Of a stretch of DNA of 64,000 nucleotides, positions 1 through 10,000 are shown one piece after another. The stretch is taken from NCBI RefSeq assembly GCF_004363955.1, contig NZ_SNZR01000011.1, positions 2,284,346-2,348,345 of the forward strand. The letters are read 5' to 3'. Numbering within the stretch: position 1 is the stretch's first letter; the number at the start of each line of letters is the position of its first letter. The notes under the pieces are model-generated. The model was not told the origin of the DNA and did not search any database. It worked only from the letters and a program-made list of their open reading frames with translations. The stretch is from Enterovirga rhinocerotis. GTDB lineage: Bacteria; Pseudomonadota; Alphaproteobacteria; Rhizobiales; Beijerinckiaceae. A program made the translations under genes and the position numbers.

Positions 1-3000
1 CGCGGCGGCGGCGGCAGTTCCTCCAGCCGGGGCAACCACCAGGAGCGGGCGCGTTCACGCTCCGCCGGCAATCCGCTCGCCGGGTCCTCGCCGGCCAGCA
101 CGTAGTCGCGGAACGAGAGTCGGAACGGCGCGAGGCCGGCAGCCTCCATGTCCCCGCCATGGCGCATCAGCGCCTCGAGTTCGGCGAGCAGGATCTGGGC
201 CGAGGTGGCGTCGGCGATCAGGAGGTCGAGGCCGAGATGCAACCGCACGCGCCCGGAGGGGAGCAGCGAGCCGCGCAAGGTGAAGAGCGGCCATTGGGAC
301 GTCGGATGGACCTGATGCGACAGCGCTTCGCGCCAGGTCTCGAGCGCGGTCACGGCCTCGGCCGCCTCGGTCTCGCGCAGGTCCTGCACCGCCACGGCGT
401 AGCGCGGCACCTCGGGCAGGATGCGCTGCCGCCCGGACTGGTCGATCACGAGCCGCAGCGTGTCGTGCCGGAGGATCAGCCGGTTCCAGCATTCCTCGAG
501 CAGCGTCAGGTCGAGGCTCTCGCGCTCGGCCTCGAGATAGGCGTGGCAGGCGACGTTGCCGAGCACGAGGCCCGCCCCCCGGCCCACCCAATAGGCATGC
601 TGCAGGGGCGTCAGCCGGAACGGCTCGTGCCGCGCGGCAATGTCGGGCGAGAGGGTGAAGCCCGGTCCCGGCAGGGGTGCCGGCTCCTGCGGCAGTTGCG
701 CCGCGAGGCTCTCGAGGCTCGGCGTCTCGAACAGGGCGCGCAGCGGCAGGGCGGCGCCCGTCTCGGCCTGCAGGCGCTGCACGATCTCCATGGCCAAGAT
801 CGAATCGAGGCCCAGCGTGACGAGGTTCGCCTTTGGCGAGAGCTCGCCCGGCTCCAGCCGCAGGACCGAGGCGACGATGGCGGCCAATCGGTCCCGCGCC
901 GATGCCTGGACCGGCCCTTCGGCCCGCCCAGCGACCGCGGACGGCTCCGGCGCGGCCCGGTCGTCGAGGTTCCGGAACAGCCCGGCCCCCGTCACCGCCT
1001 CGTGCAAAGCGGCGAGGCGCGGCCACTCGGCCTCGACGCTGACGAGGCTCGGCGGCAGGTCGTCCGCCGCCAGGGCCTGCTCCAGCCGCGCGAGGTGCCA
1101 ATCGGGCGTCGACAGGCGCAAGCCGGCCGCGGCCAGGGTCTCCCGGGCCGTCTCGTCGCCAGCCATGCCGTCCCCGTCCCAGGGTCCCCAGGCCATGGCG
1201 AGCGCCGGCAGCCCTTCCGCGCGGCGGCGGGCGGCCAGGGCGTCCTGGAAGGCGTTGACCGCGGCATAGGCCACCTGGCCGCGCGCGCCCCAGATCCCCG
1301 CGATCGAGCTGCACAGAACGAAGTGCCGCAGGTCCGCCCCCCGCGCCGCGTCGCCGAGATTCCGGCTGCCGGCGATCTTCGCCTCGGCCATGCGCCGGTA
1401 TTGCGCCGCGGTCTCGGGGCCGAGCGGCCCCCACAGGCCGAGCCCCGCGGCATGGAACACGCCCCGCACCGGCCCCGCGCTGCGAAGCCTCCCGAACAGG
1501 CGGCGCAAAGCTGCGGCATCGGCAATGTCGCAACGCTCCAGCGTCACCCGGACACCGAGTTCGCCGAGTTCCTCGGCCAGACGACGCTCCGCCGCCTCGG
1601 GCCGGCGGCGGCCGAGCAGCACCAGATGGCCCGCGCCTCGCGCAGCCAGCCACCGGACCAGCGCGCGGCCGATGCCGCCGAACGCACCGGCGACCACGTA
1701 GGTCCCGTCGGGATCGGCGGCGAAGGGAGCCCCGGCCGCCGGTGCCGCCGCCTTCGCGAGGGCGGGGCGCAAGACCCGCCCGCCCCGCAGCGCCAGCGCG
1801 GGCGGCAGGTCCGTGCCGAGCATGGCGGCCGCAAGGTCGGTGCCCGCGCCGGCGCCGGCGGGATCGAGATCCAGCAGCCGCGTGCGCAACTCCCGGCATT
1901 CGGCCATCAGCGACCAACCGGCGCCCCACAGCGCCCGCGACGATGGGCAAGCCGTCTCGCCCGGCAGAGCCGCCGCGCCCCGCGTGACGATGACGAGCCG
2001 GGCGTTCCGGTCGCGCAGATGGCCGGCCAGGGTCAGGAACTCATCGACGACCGTCTCGTCGCCGGCCGCGTCGAGGCCGCGCAGGAACAGGACCGTCTCG
2101 CCCGCCTGGAGGGCTCGCTCGAGGCCGCGCAGGTTGCGGCCGTCCACGCTGCGGACGTCGACATCCCGTGCCGCCAGGGCGGGCAGCAACGCCGCCGCCT
2201 GGCCGCCGTGATCGGGCACGACGACGACCCCCTCCGGCCAGCCATCCGTGCCGGTGACGCTCGCCGCCGGCTCCTCCTGCCAATCCAGGGCGAGCAACCC
2301 GCCTTCCTGCGCCGTCGCGACAGGGATTTCCGGCACGGGCTCCGGACGCCTGTGCGTCCGGAAGCCGTACCAGTAGGGCCGGCGCTGGAACGGGTAGAGC
2401 GGCAGATCCTCGGGCGCCGGCAGCGGCCCGGGAGCGGCCGCATCCCAGTCGATCTCGGCGCCGGCATGGTGGAGCGCGGCGAGCCCCGCGCCCACCACCG
2501 CGACGTCCGATCGCGCGGGATCGAGGCTCGGCACCAGCAGCGGCACCTTCCGGTCCTTCGGCCAGGCGCGGCGCGCCAGCGGGAGGAGATGCGGAGCAGG
2601 ACCGATCTCCAGCACGGCGTCGCAGCCGAAGCCGGCCATCGTGGCCAGAGCGTCGGCGAAGCGCACCGGCTGGCGCGCCTGCGCGGCCCAGTATTCGCCG
2701 GCGGCCAATTCGGCGAAGGTGACGGCCCGCCCGGTGAGGGTCGAGACCAGAACCGCCTCCTCGCTCCCCGGACGCAAGGCGGCGCCGAGATCGCGCAGAG
2801 CCGGCAGCACCGGCTCCATCATCGGCGAGTGGAAGGCGTGGGACACGTCGAGCGCGCGATGCCCGATGCCCTCCGCTCCGGCGCGGCGGGTCAACTCGGC
2901 GATGCCCGCCGGCTCGCCCGCCATGACGACCATGTCCGGCCCGTTCACCGCCGCGAGGGCGATCCCGCCGATGCCGGCCGCGAGCGTCAGCGCCCGCTCC

Positions 3001-6000
3001 TCCGTCGCGCGCAGCACCAGCATGGCGCCGGGCCGCAGGGATTGCATCAGGGCCGCCCGGCCGGCGACCAGCCGGGCCACGCCGTCGAGCGGCAGGTGCC
3101 CGGCGATGATGCTCGCCGCCAGTTCGCCGACCGAATGGCCGGCGACCACGGCCGGCCGCAGCCCGTAGGCCTGCCACATCCGGGCCAGCGCATAGCCCGT
3201 CGCGAAGAGCGCGGGCTGGGCGAGCCCGGTCTGGCGCAGGGCGGCGTCATCCGCCTGGGCCATCGCGTCGCGCACCGAGCGGCCGAGCCACGGCCGGAGG
3301 GCCGCATCCGCCTCGTCGAGCGCCGCGCGGAAGGCGGGATTCGCCTCCGCGAGGCCGCCGGCCATCCCGGCATGCTGCGCGCCCTGTCCGGTGAACAGGA
3401 AGCCGATGCGAGGCGGCACCGCGCTCTCGGCGGCGGACAGGCCGCGAAGATCGGCGAGCAAGGCGTCCCGCCCCTCGCCGACGGCGCATCCGCGCAGCTC
3501 GAGATGGGCGCGCATCCGCGCCGCCCCCCGGCACAGGCTCGGCAGCTCGGTCTCGGGCGTCACCGCGATGCGGGCGATCCACGCCGTCCGCAGCGCCTCG
3601 AAGGCCTCCGGCGAGCGGGCCGAGAGCGGCAGCACCAGCATGCCCGAGGGCGCCGCCTCCGGAGCTGGGGGCATGGCCGGCGCCTGTTCCAGCAGGGCGT
3701 GGGCGATGGTGCCGCTGAAGCCGAAGGAGGCGACGGCGGCACGGCGCGGTGCGTCCGCGCGCGCCGGCCACGGCTCCGCCGCAGCCGGCAGCCGGGCCGG
3801 GATGCGCTCCAGCGAAATGGCCGGGTTCAGCCGGCGCACGGGATGCGGGGGCACCACGCCCCGCCGCAGCGCGGCGACGGCCTTGATCGCCCCGGCGACA
3901 CCCGCCGCCGCTTCCAGATGGCCGATGGCCGTCTTCGCGGTGCCGAGCAGCAGGGGCGCCGCGCGCGAACCGCCATAGACCTCCGCCAGCGAGGCGAACT
4001 CGATGGGATCGCCCAGCCGGGTGCCCGTCCCGTGCATCTCGACATAGTCGATTTCGTCCGGCCGCAGGCCCGCCCGATCGAGGGCGCGGCGCATCATGGC
4101 CACGCGCGAGCCGGGTTCGGGCACGGTCAGGCCGCTGCGCGCGCCCTCCTGGCGCAGGGCGGTCCCCGCGATCAGCGCGTGGACCCGCGCGCCCCTGGCC
4201 CGCGCCTCGGAGAGGCGGCAGAGCACGAGCATGCCGCAGCCCTCTCCGCGCGCATAGCCGTCGGCCTCGGCGTCGAAGGTCTTGCAGAGGCCGTCCGCGG
4301 CCAGCATGCCGGCGGAGCGCAGGGCCGCCTCCAGTTCCTCGGACAGCAGCACCTGGGCGCCGCCGACGAGGGCGAGATCGCTGTCGCCCGCCCGCAGGCT
4401 GGCGCAGGCGAGATGCATCGCCGCGAGCGAGGCGGAACAGGCCGTATCCACCACCACGGCCTCGCCTTCCAGCCCCAGCAGATGGGCGAGGCGGCCGGCG
4501 GCCGCAGCCGGTGCGTTGCCGGTGGCGTAATGCGCATCCGGCACCTCGCCCACGGCGAAAGGCAGATGCGCGTAGTCACCCGCACCGAGCCCGAGATAGA
4601 CCGAACTGGCGCTTCCCTTCAGAGACGAGGGCGGAATGCCGGCATCCTCGAGCGCGTGCCAGGCCGTCTCCAGAACGAGGCGATGAACGGGATCGAGCGA
4701 GGCCGCCTCGCGCGGGGAGAGACGGAAGAAGGCCGCGTCGAAGCCCTCGATCGCCTCCAGGAGATGGCCTTCGCGCGGGGTGCCGCAACGGCTCTCGCGC
4801 CGCCGGGCGGGGCGTCCCTCCAGCAGCATGTCGAGATAGGCGTCGGGCGTGGCGCGGTCGCCCGCCTCGCCGCCGGGGAAGCGGCAGCCGATGCCGATCA
4901 CTGCGATCGGTTCGGGCCCGGCCGCCGCGCGCGGAGCGGCGGGGACGGAGCGGCTCGCCTCGGCGCTGGGCAGGAGGCCGATCAGGTGATCGGCCAATCG
5001 CGAGGGCGTCGGATGATCGAAGGTCGCGAGCTCGGCCACGCCGAGGCCGAGGCGGGCCTGCAGCGCGGCCGCCGCCTCCACCGCCGCGGCGGAATCGAGG
5101 CCGAGATCGAAGAACCCCGCCTCGGGCGGCAGGCGCTCCTCTTCGGAGCGGCCGAGAAGGGGCTGCACGACGCGGCCGATCTCGTCGAGCAGGATCAGGC
5201 GGCGCTCGGCCGGGCCGGCCCGACGCAGACGTTCGGCCGTTCCGCTCTCGGGCTTCCCGCGCTCGGGTGCCCCCTCCGACGCGGAGGCGCCGCCCGGCTG
5301 GGCCGCCTCGGGCGTCCAGCGCCGCTCCGCCAGCAGCGTGAGGGAGCCCTCCTCCCAGGCCCGGCGCATGGCGGCGCGGCGGATCTTGCCGCTCGTCGTG
5401 CGCAGCAGCGTGCCCTGGCGGATCAGCGCGACCGCATGGAGCGCGAAGCCGTGCTCCGCCGCGACGGCGGCGCGGATCGCCTCGATCAGCGCCTCGTCTT
5501 CCGCGGGCGTCGCCCGGACGGCCTCGTGGACGAGCATGGCCGCCTCGCCTTCCGGCGTGTCCACGGCGAAACAGGCACCGCCCTGCGGTACGAGCCGCGG
5601 ATCGAGCGCCTGCGCCGTCTGCTCGATGTCGGTCGGGGCATGGCAGGCGCCGCGAAGGATGATCGCCTCCTTCAGCCGGCCGGTCACGCAGAGCCGGCCC
5701 TCCAGCACGAAGCCGAGGTCGCCCGTGCGCAGCCAGCCGCCGCGCGACGCGCCCTCGCGCGGATGCAGCACCGCCTGGAAGGCGGCGGCGGTCTCCGTCG
5801 GCCGGTTCCAGTAGCCGGGGCCGACCGACCCGCCGCGGACCCAGATCTCGCCGACGCCGCCATCCGGCCGCTCGTGCCCGGTTTCCGGGTCGACGATGCG
5901 CAGATCCAGGCCGACGAAGTCGTCGCCGCTGGCGACCAGCACATGGGCATCGGGCGTGCCGGGGGGGACCGGACGGGCCTCGCCGGCCCGGAGGGCCGCA

Positions 6001-7043
6001 TGGTCCAGGCAGAGCGGATCGAGCCCGCGCTCGGTCACGGTTCCGGCGGCGATCAGCGTCGTCTCGGCGAGCCCGTAGCAGGGGCACATGGCCTCGCGCC
6101 GCAGGCCGCAGGCCCGGAAGCGCTCCCAGAAGGCGAGGAGCGTCGCATGACGCAGCGGTTCGGCGGCCGCGATCACCATCTCGACGCTGGAGAGGTCGAG
6201 CCGCGCGAGCGCCTCGTCCGGGATCTTCTTCAGACAGAGATCGAAGGCGAAGTTCGGTCCCGGCATGACGGTGCCGCGATATTGCGTGGTCGCCTCCAGC
6301 CAGCAGAGAGGCCTCTGGGCGAAGCGCGCCGGCGGGATCAGCACCGTCGTAGAGCCGTGATGCAGGATCTGCAGCACGCCGCCGATCAGCCCCATGTCGT
6401 GGTAGAGGGGCATCCAGTTCACCATCACCGTGCGCGAGTGATTGCGGAACACCCGCTGCATGGCGGCGAAATTGTCGGCCAGCGCGGCGTGGGTGTTCAT
6501 CACGCCCTTGGGCTCGCTGGTGGACCCCGAGGTGTATTGCAGGAAGGCGATGTCATCCGGCCCGGGCTCGTGCCACGTCGCGGGCGGCGCCGGGGCCTCA
6601 TCGTCCAGGAAGACGGCACGCAGGCCGTGCGCGGCCACGAAGGTCTCGAAGGCCGCTCCGGAGGCCTCGGCGATGGCACGGGTGGTGACGATTCCGACGG
6701 GCGTCGCGTCGCGCGCGATGCCGTCGATCTTGCCGAGAACCCGCTGGACGCGCGACGGACCGGGCAGGTTCACCGGCACGGCGATGATGCCGGTGCGGAA
6801 ACAGCCGAGCACCGCGGCCACGTATTCGAGCCCCGAGGGGAGCAGCAGAAGCACCCGCTCGCCCGGGTTGAAGGCCTGCGCCAGGGCGGCACCGGCGGCC
6901 TCCATGCGACCCAGCAATCCGGCATAGGTCAGCGTTCCCGCGGGGGCGCCCGGAGCGCCGTCGAACCGGATCGCGACATGATCTCCCCGTGTCGCCGCGT
7001 GCTCGGCGATGCGGGCGGGCAGATGGAGGAAATCCTGGGTCAT
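1..7043 (-). CDS. Hybrid FAAL-PKS-NRPS siderophore synthase (MicC-like), C-terminus off the window
   Basis: Starts a siderophore chain from a fatty acid, elongates it by PKS chemistry and passes it to an NRPS cyclization domain. ATG at 7043 overlaps the upstream NRPS stop (ATGA). 2347 codons are visible, with no stop before base 1. Domains by residue: fatty acyl-AMP ligase about 1-575 (FLQYTSGSTSEPKG at 167-180; YHDMGL later; a TSGK motif near 549); ACP1 with LGLDS, Ser651; ketosynthase about 710-1130 with Cys869 (DTACSAS), His1004 (HGTGT) and His1042 (GHLEA); acyltransferase with GHSVGE Ser1304 and HAFHS at 1402-1406, the malonyl signature; ketoreductase with GAFGGIGRA near 1785 and Tyr1926; ACP2 with Ser2081; heterocyclization domain from about 2135 with a DxxxxDxxS motif. 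No dehydratase, enoylreductase or C-methyltransferase was seen. FAAL-ACP-KS-AT-KR-ACP-Cy is the order I recall for micacocidin MicC, where the PKS acts iteratively to give an alkylsalicylate; iteration here is inferred. Any A and PCP domains of its NRPS part lie beyond base 1. Confidence 0.9.
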   Translation of the reverse strand, partial: MTQDFLHLPARIAEHAATRGDHVAIRFDGAPGAPAGTLTYAGLLGRMEAAGAALAQAFNPGERVLLLLPSGLEYVAAVLGCFRTGIIAVPVNLPGPSRVQRVLGKIDGIARDATPVGIVTTRAIAEASGAAFETFVAAHGLRAVFLDDEAPAPPATWHEPGPDDIAFLQYTSGSTSEPKGVMNTHAALADNFAAMQRVFRNHSRTVMVNWMPLYHDMGLIGGVLQILHHGSTTVLIPPARFAQRPLCWLEATTQYRGTVMPGPNFAFDLCLKKIPDEALARLDLSSVEMVIAAAEPLRHATLLAFWERFRACGLRREAMCPCYGLAETTLIAAGTVTERGLDPLCLDHAALRAGEARPVPPGTPDAHVLVASGDDFVGLDLRIVDPETGHERPDGGVGEIWVRGGSVGPGYWNRPTETAAAFQAVLHPREGASRGGWLRTGDLGFVLEGRLCVTGRLKEAIILRGACHAPTDIEQTAQALDPRLVPQGGACFAVDTPEGEAAMLVHEAVRATPAEDEALIEAIRAAVAAEHGFALHAVALIRQGTLLRTTSGKIRRAAMRRAWEEGSLTLLAERRWTPEAAQPGGASASEGAPERGKPESGTAERLRRAGPAERRLILLDEIGRVVQPLLGRSEEERLPPEAGFFDLGLDSAAAVEAAAALQARLGLGVAELATFDHPTPSRLADHLIGLLPSAEASRSVPAAPRAAAGPEPIAVIGIGCRFPGGEAGDRATPDAYLDMLLEGRPARRRESRCGTPREGHLLEAIEGFDAAFFRLSPREAASLDPVHRLVLETAWHALEDAGIPPSSLKGSASSVYLGLGAGDYAHLPFAVGEVPDAHYATGNAPAAAAGRLAHLLGLEGEAVVVDTACSASLAAMHLACASLRAGDSDLALVGGAQVLLSEELEAALRSAGMLAADGLCKTFDAEADGYARGEGCGMLVLCRLSEARARGARVHALIAGTALRQEGARSGLTVPEPGSRVAMMRRALDRAGLRPDEIDYVEMHGTGTRLGDPIEFASLAEVYGGSRAAPLLLGTAKTAIGHLEAAAGVAGAIKAVAALRRGVVPPHPVRRLNPAISLERIPARLPAAAEPWPARADAPRRAAVASFGFSGTIAHALLEQAPAMPPAPEAAPSGMLVLPLSARSPEAFEALRTAWIARIAVTPETELPSLCRGAARMRAHLELRGCAVGEGRDALLADLRGLSAAESAVPPRIGFLFTGQGAQHAGMAGGLAEANPAFRAALDEADAALRPWLGRSVRDAMAQADDAALRQTGLAQPALFATGYALARMWQAYGLRPAVVAGHSVGELAASIIAGHLPLDGVARLVAGRAALMQSLRPGAMLVLRATEERALTLAAGIGGIALAAVNGPDMVVMAGEPAGIAELTRRAGAEGIGHRALDVSHAFHSPMMEPVLPALRDLGAALRPGSEEAVLVSTLTGRAVTFAELAAGEYWAAQARQPVRFADALATMAGFGCDAVLEIGPAPHLLPLARRAWPKDRKVPLLVPSLDPARSDVAVVGAGLAALHHAGAEIDWDAAAPGPLPAPEDLPLYPFQRRPYWYGFRTHRRPEPVPEIPVATAQEGGLLALDWQEEPAASVTGTDGWPEGVVVVPDHGGQAAALLPALAARDVDVRSVDGRNLRGLERALQAGETVLFLRGLDAAGDETVVDEFLTLAGHLRDRNARLVIVTRGAAALPGETACPSSRALWGAGWSLMAECRELRTRLLDLDPAGAGAGTDLAAAMLGTDLPPALALRGGRVLRPALAKAAAPAAGAPFAADPDGTYVVAGAFGGIGRALVRWLAARGAGHLVLLGRRRPEAAERRLAEELGELGVRVTLERCDIADAAALRRLFGRLRSAGPVRGVFHAAGLGLWGPLGPETAAQYRRMAEAKIAGSRNLGDAARGADLRHFVLCSSIAGIWGARGQVAYAAVNAFQDALAARRRAEGLPALAMAWGPWDGDGMAGDETARETLAAAGLRLSTPDWHLARLEQALAADDLPPSLVSVEAEWPRLAALHEAVTGAGLFRNLDDRAAPEPSAVAGRAEGPVQASARDRLAAIVASVLRLEPGELSPKANLVTLGLDSILAMEIVQRLQAETGAALPLRALFETPSLESLAAQLPQEPAPLPGPGFTLSPDIAARHEPFRLTPLQHAYWVGRGAGLVLGNVACHAYLEAERESLDLTLLEECWNRLILRHDTLRLVIDQSGRQRILPEVPRYAVAVQDLRETEAAEAVTALETWREALSHQVHPTSQWPLFTLRGSLLPSGRVRLHLGLDLLIADATSAQILLAELEALMRHGGDMEAAGLAPFRLSFRDYVLAGEDPASGLPAERERARSWWLPRLEELPPPP

Positions 7044-10000
7044 CGAACGGCGTCCACGAGCAGCGTCTGCGAGGAACAGGGCCCGTCCGGCAGCTCGACG
7101 AAGCTGCGGATGGCGCGGGCGACATCGGTCAGGGCTTCCGCCTCGCGCAGAAGGGACCAGTGATCGGCGGCGATGGTCTCCTCGTGCCGGGGCCCCGTGA
7201 GGAGGTCGCGCCAGGCCGGCTCGGGGAGCGGCCAGCCCGCTTCACGCCGGGCGGCCCAGAAGCAGAGGGCCGGCACGCGCAGAGGCCTCGGCGCGAAGGC
7301 CGCCAGGGCGGAGAGCTGCCCCGCCACGACGTCGCGCAGCCAGGCGGGAGCCTGCCCCGCCATGGCCTCCGCGCGATCCGTGAAGACATCGTGCCGGGAC
7401 CAGTCGACCGGATCGAGCAGGACCAGGCCGTCGCATGGCCGCCCCTCGTCCTCCAGCTGCGCCGCGAGGGCGGCCGCCAGCACGGTTCCAGAGGACCAGC
7501 CGCCGAGCAGCAGCCGCTGTCCGGGCGCCTGCCCGTCGAGCACGGACCGCGCCTGCGCGAGCACCGCGGCCAGAGGATCGCCGGTGCTCGGGGCCGCCGC
7601 GCGCGAGGCGAAGTCGATCGCCTGCACCCGGCAGACGTCGCCCAGGGCCGCTTCGAGGCTCGCAAAGGCCCCGGCGGCGCCGTCGCTGCCTGGGAAAAGC
7701 ACGAGGAGCGGGCGCGTATCCGCCTGCAGTGCCGGCCTGTCGCCGCCCTCCAGCCGCGCGGCCAAATCCGCCAGGACGGGAGCCTCGAACAGGCTGCGCA
7801 CCGGGAGTTCCACGCCGAAAGCGTCGCGGATTCGGCCGATCAGCCGGATGGCCAGCAGGCTGTCGCCGCCGCTGCGGAAGAAATCCGCCTCCGCAGAGAG
7901 GATCGGCGTCGCCAGCAGCTCGGACCAGAGATCGGCCAGCCGCTGCTCGACGGGCGTCGCGAGCGGACGCCCCTCGCCCGTCGCCCCGGCGGGCGCGGCC
8001 CGCGCCAGCTCCGCGGCCAATGCCGCGCGATCGACCTTGCCGTTCGCGCCGAGCGGCAGGGTGTCCACGATCCGGATCGCCGCCGGCACCATGTAGTCCG
8101 GCAGGCGCTTGGCAGCCTCGTCGCGCAGGGCCGCCGGGTTCGCGCCGCCCCGGCACTCGGCCAGGAAGACATGCTGGCCGATCCCGAGCGCGTCGCCGCC
8201 CATATGCGCCAGGCTGAACCCGGCCTCGCGCAAAACCTCCCGCCATTGCGGCGCGGCCAGCAGCGGCAGCCCCTTCTCCTGCCGGAAATCGGCGAAAGCC
8301 GAGAAGCCCTCGAGGAAGCCGGCCGTCACCATCTGGACGGCCGTGTTCTCGGTCGCCTCCAGCAGCAGCAGGCGACCGCCCGGCACGAGGAGGCGCCGCA
8401 GATAGGTCAGGGTGCGCGGCAGGTCGCGCGCATCGTGCAGCACGTTGGAGGCGACGATCAGGTCGTAGCCGTCGCTCGGAAGGCCCTGATCGGCCGGGTC
8501 GAGGTTGATGTCGAAGCGGCCGGTGGTGAAGTCGCCCTCCCCGCCGAAGCTGTCGCGCGCGGCATCGAGGAAGAACAGGGAGACGTCGGTGAAGTGGTAG
8601 CGCACGCCGCGGCGGCGCAGAACCGGCAGGAGCGGCCCCGTGAAGGAGCCGACGCCGCCTCCCACCTCCAGCACCGTCAACGGCGCCTCGGGATGACGTG
8701 CGTCGAGCGCGGCGCCGAGCATGGCTGCCGAAAGGGCGCCGAGCCGCTCCGCGGCGGGGTTGTGACGGTAGAGGCTATCCGCGTGCTGCAGCGTCGCCCC
8801 CGGGAACAGGAGTTCCAGCGGAGCCTGCTCGCCGCTCGCGAGCGCGCCGGCGCGCCGGCAGCAGGAGACGATCCAGCCGCGGAGAAGCTCGGCGCCGGGC
8901 CATGCCGGCAGCGCTTCGAACGCCGCGCAGGCCGCGTCGAGATCACCGGGCTCGGGCGCCATCCGCGGCCATTGCCGCAGCAGCCCCGCAAAGGCGGGAT
9001 CCGGCTGCAGACGCCCCGAAGCGATCTCGGCGAGCGTCCGATGCATCGCGATGCGGCCCACCCCGTCCGAAGCGGCGCGGAAGGCGCGCAGCCGCTCGAG
9101 GGCCTCGCCCTGCGCCGCGCTTTCGGCCGCCTCCGCCGCGCTGCGGATCGCCGCCGCGACGGCCCCGTCGACGGCCTCAGGCTCGACGGGCATCTCCAGC
9201 ACCGCCGCGCCGATCTGACGGCCGCCGGACTCGCGGTCGACCACCACCGCGACGGCCTCCTTCACCGAAGGAAGGCCGGAGAGAACGGCCTCGACCTCGC
9301 CCAGTTCGATGCGATGGCCGCCGATCTTGACCTGGGTATCCTCGCGCCCGAGGAATTCCAGCATGCCATCGGGCCAGTACCGCGCGAGGTCGCCGGTGCG
9401 GTAGAGCCGCCTGCCGTCGTCCCAGGCGGTCGGGAAGGCCTGTGCCGTGCGTGCGGGGTCGTTCCAGTAGCACTCGGCCAGTCCCACGCCGCCGATATGA
9501 AGGTCACCCGGAACCCAATCCGGCCGGTCGTGCCCCTCGCCGTCGAGGACGCGGTAGGATTGGTTCGGCAGCGGATAGCCGTAGGGGATGCTGCGCCAAT
9601 GCGGCGGCACCTCGTCCACCTCGAGCAGGTTCGACCAGATGGCGGCCTCGGTGGCTCCGCCGAGCGCCAGGAAGCGCGACCCGGGCGCCGCCGCCCGCAG
9701 ACGGGCCGGCTGGCCGAGGGGTATCCAGTCGCCGCTCAAGAGCGCCGCCCGCAGCGGCAGCGGCGCAGCGGATGCCGTGACCCGGTCCAGTAAGAGGTCC
9801 AGCAGGGCCGGAACGGAGTTCCACACCGTGACGCCGGCGCCCCGGACGAGGCCGAGCCAATGGGCCGGATCCCGTGCCTCCGCCTCGCCGCAGAGGACCA
9901 GCGCGCCGCCCACCGAGAGCGGACCGAAGATGTCGTAGACCGACAGGTCGAAGCCGAGCGAGGACACGCCGAGCACGCGATCCTCCGGCGTGAGGCCAAG

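Noticed and set aside
159..7163. A 2334-codon open frame on the + strand opposite the FAAL-PKS gene
   Set aside because: It is Arg/Gly/Gln-rich with no domain of any family, and lies exactly opposite a gene with a full set of intact active sites. Long antisense frames are expected in very GC-rich DNA.
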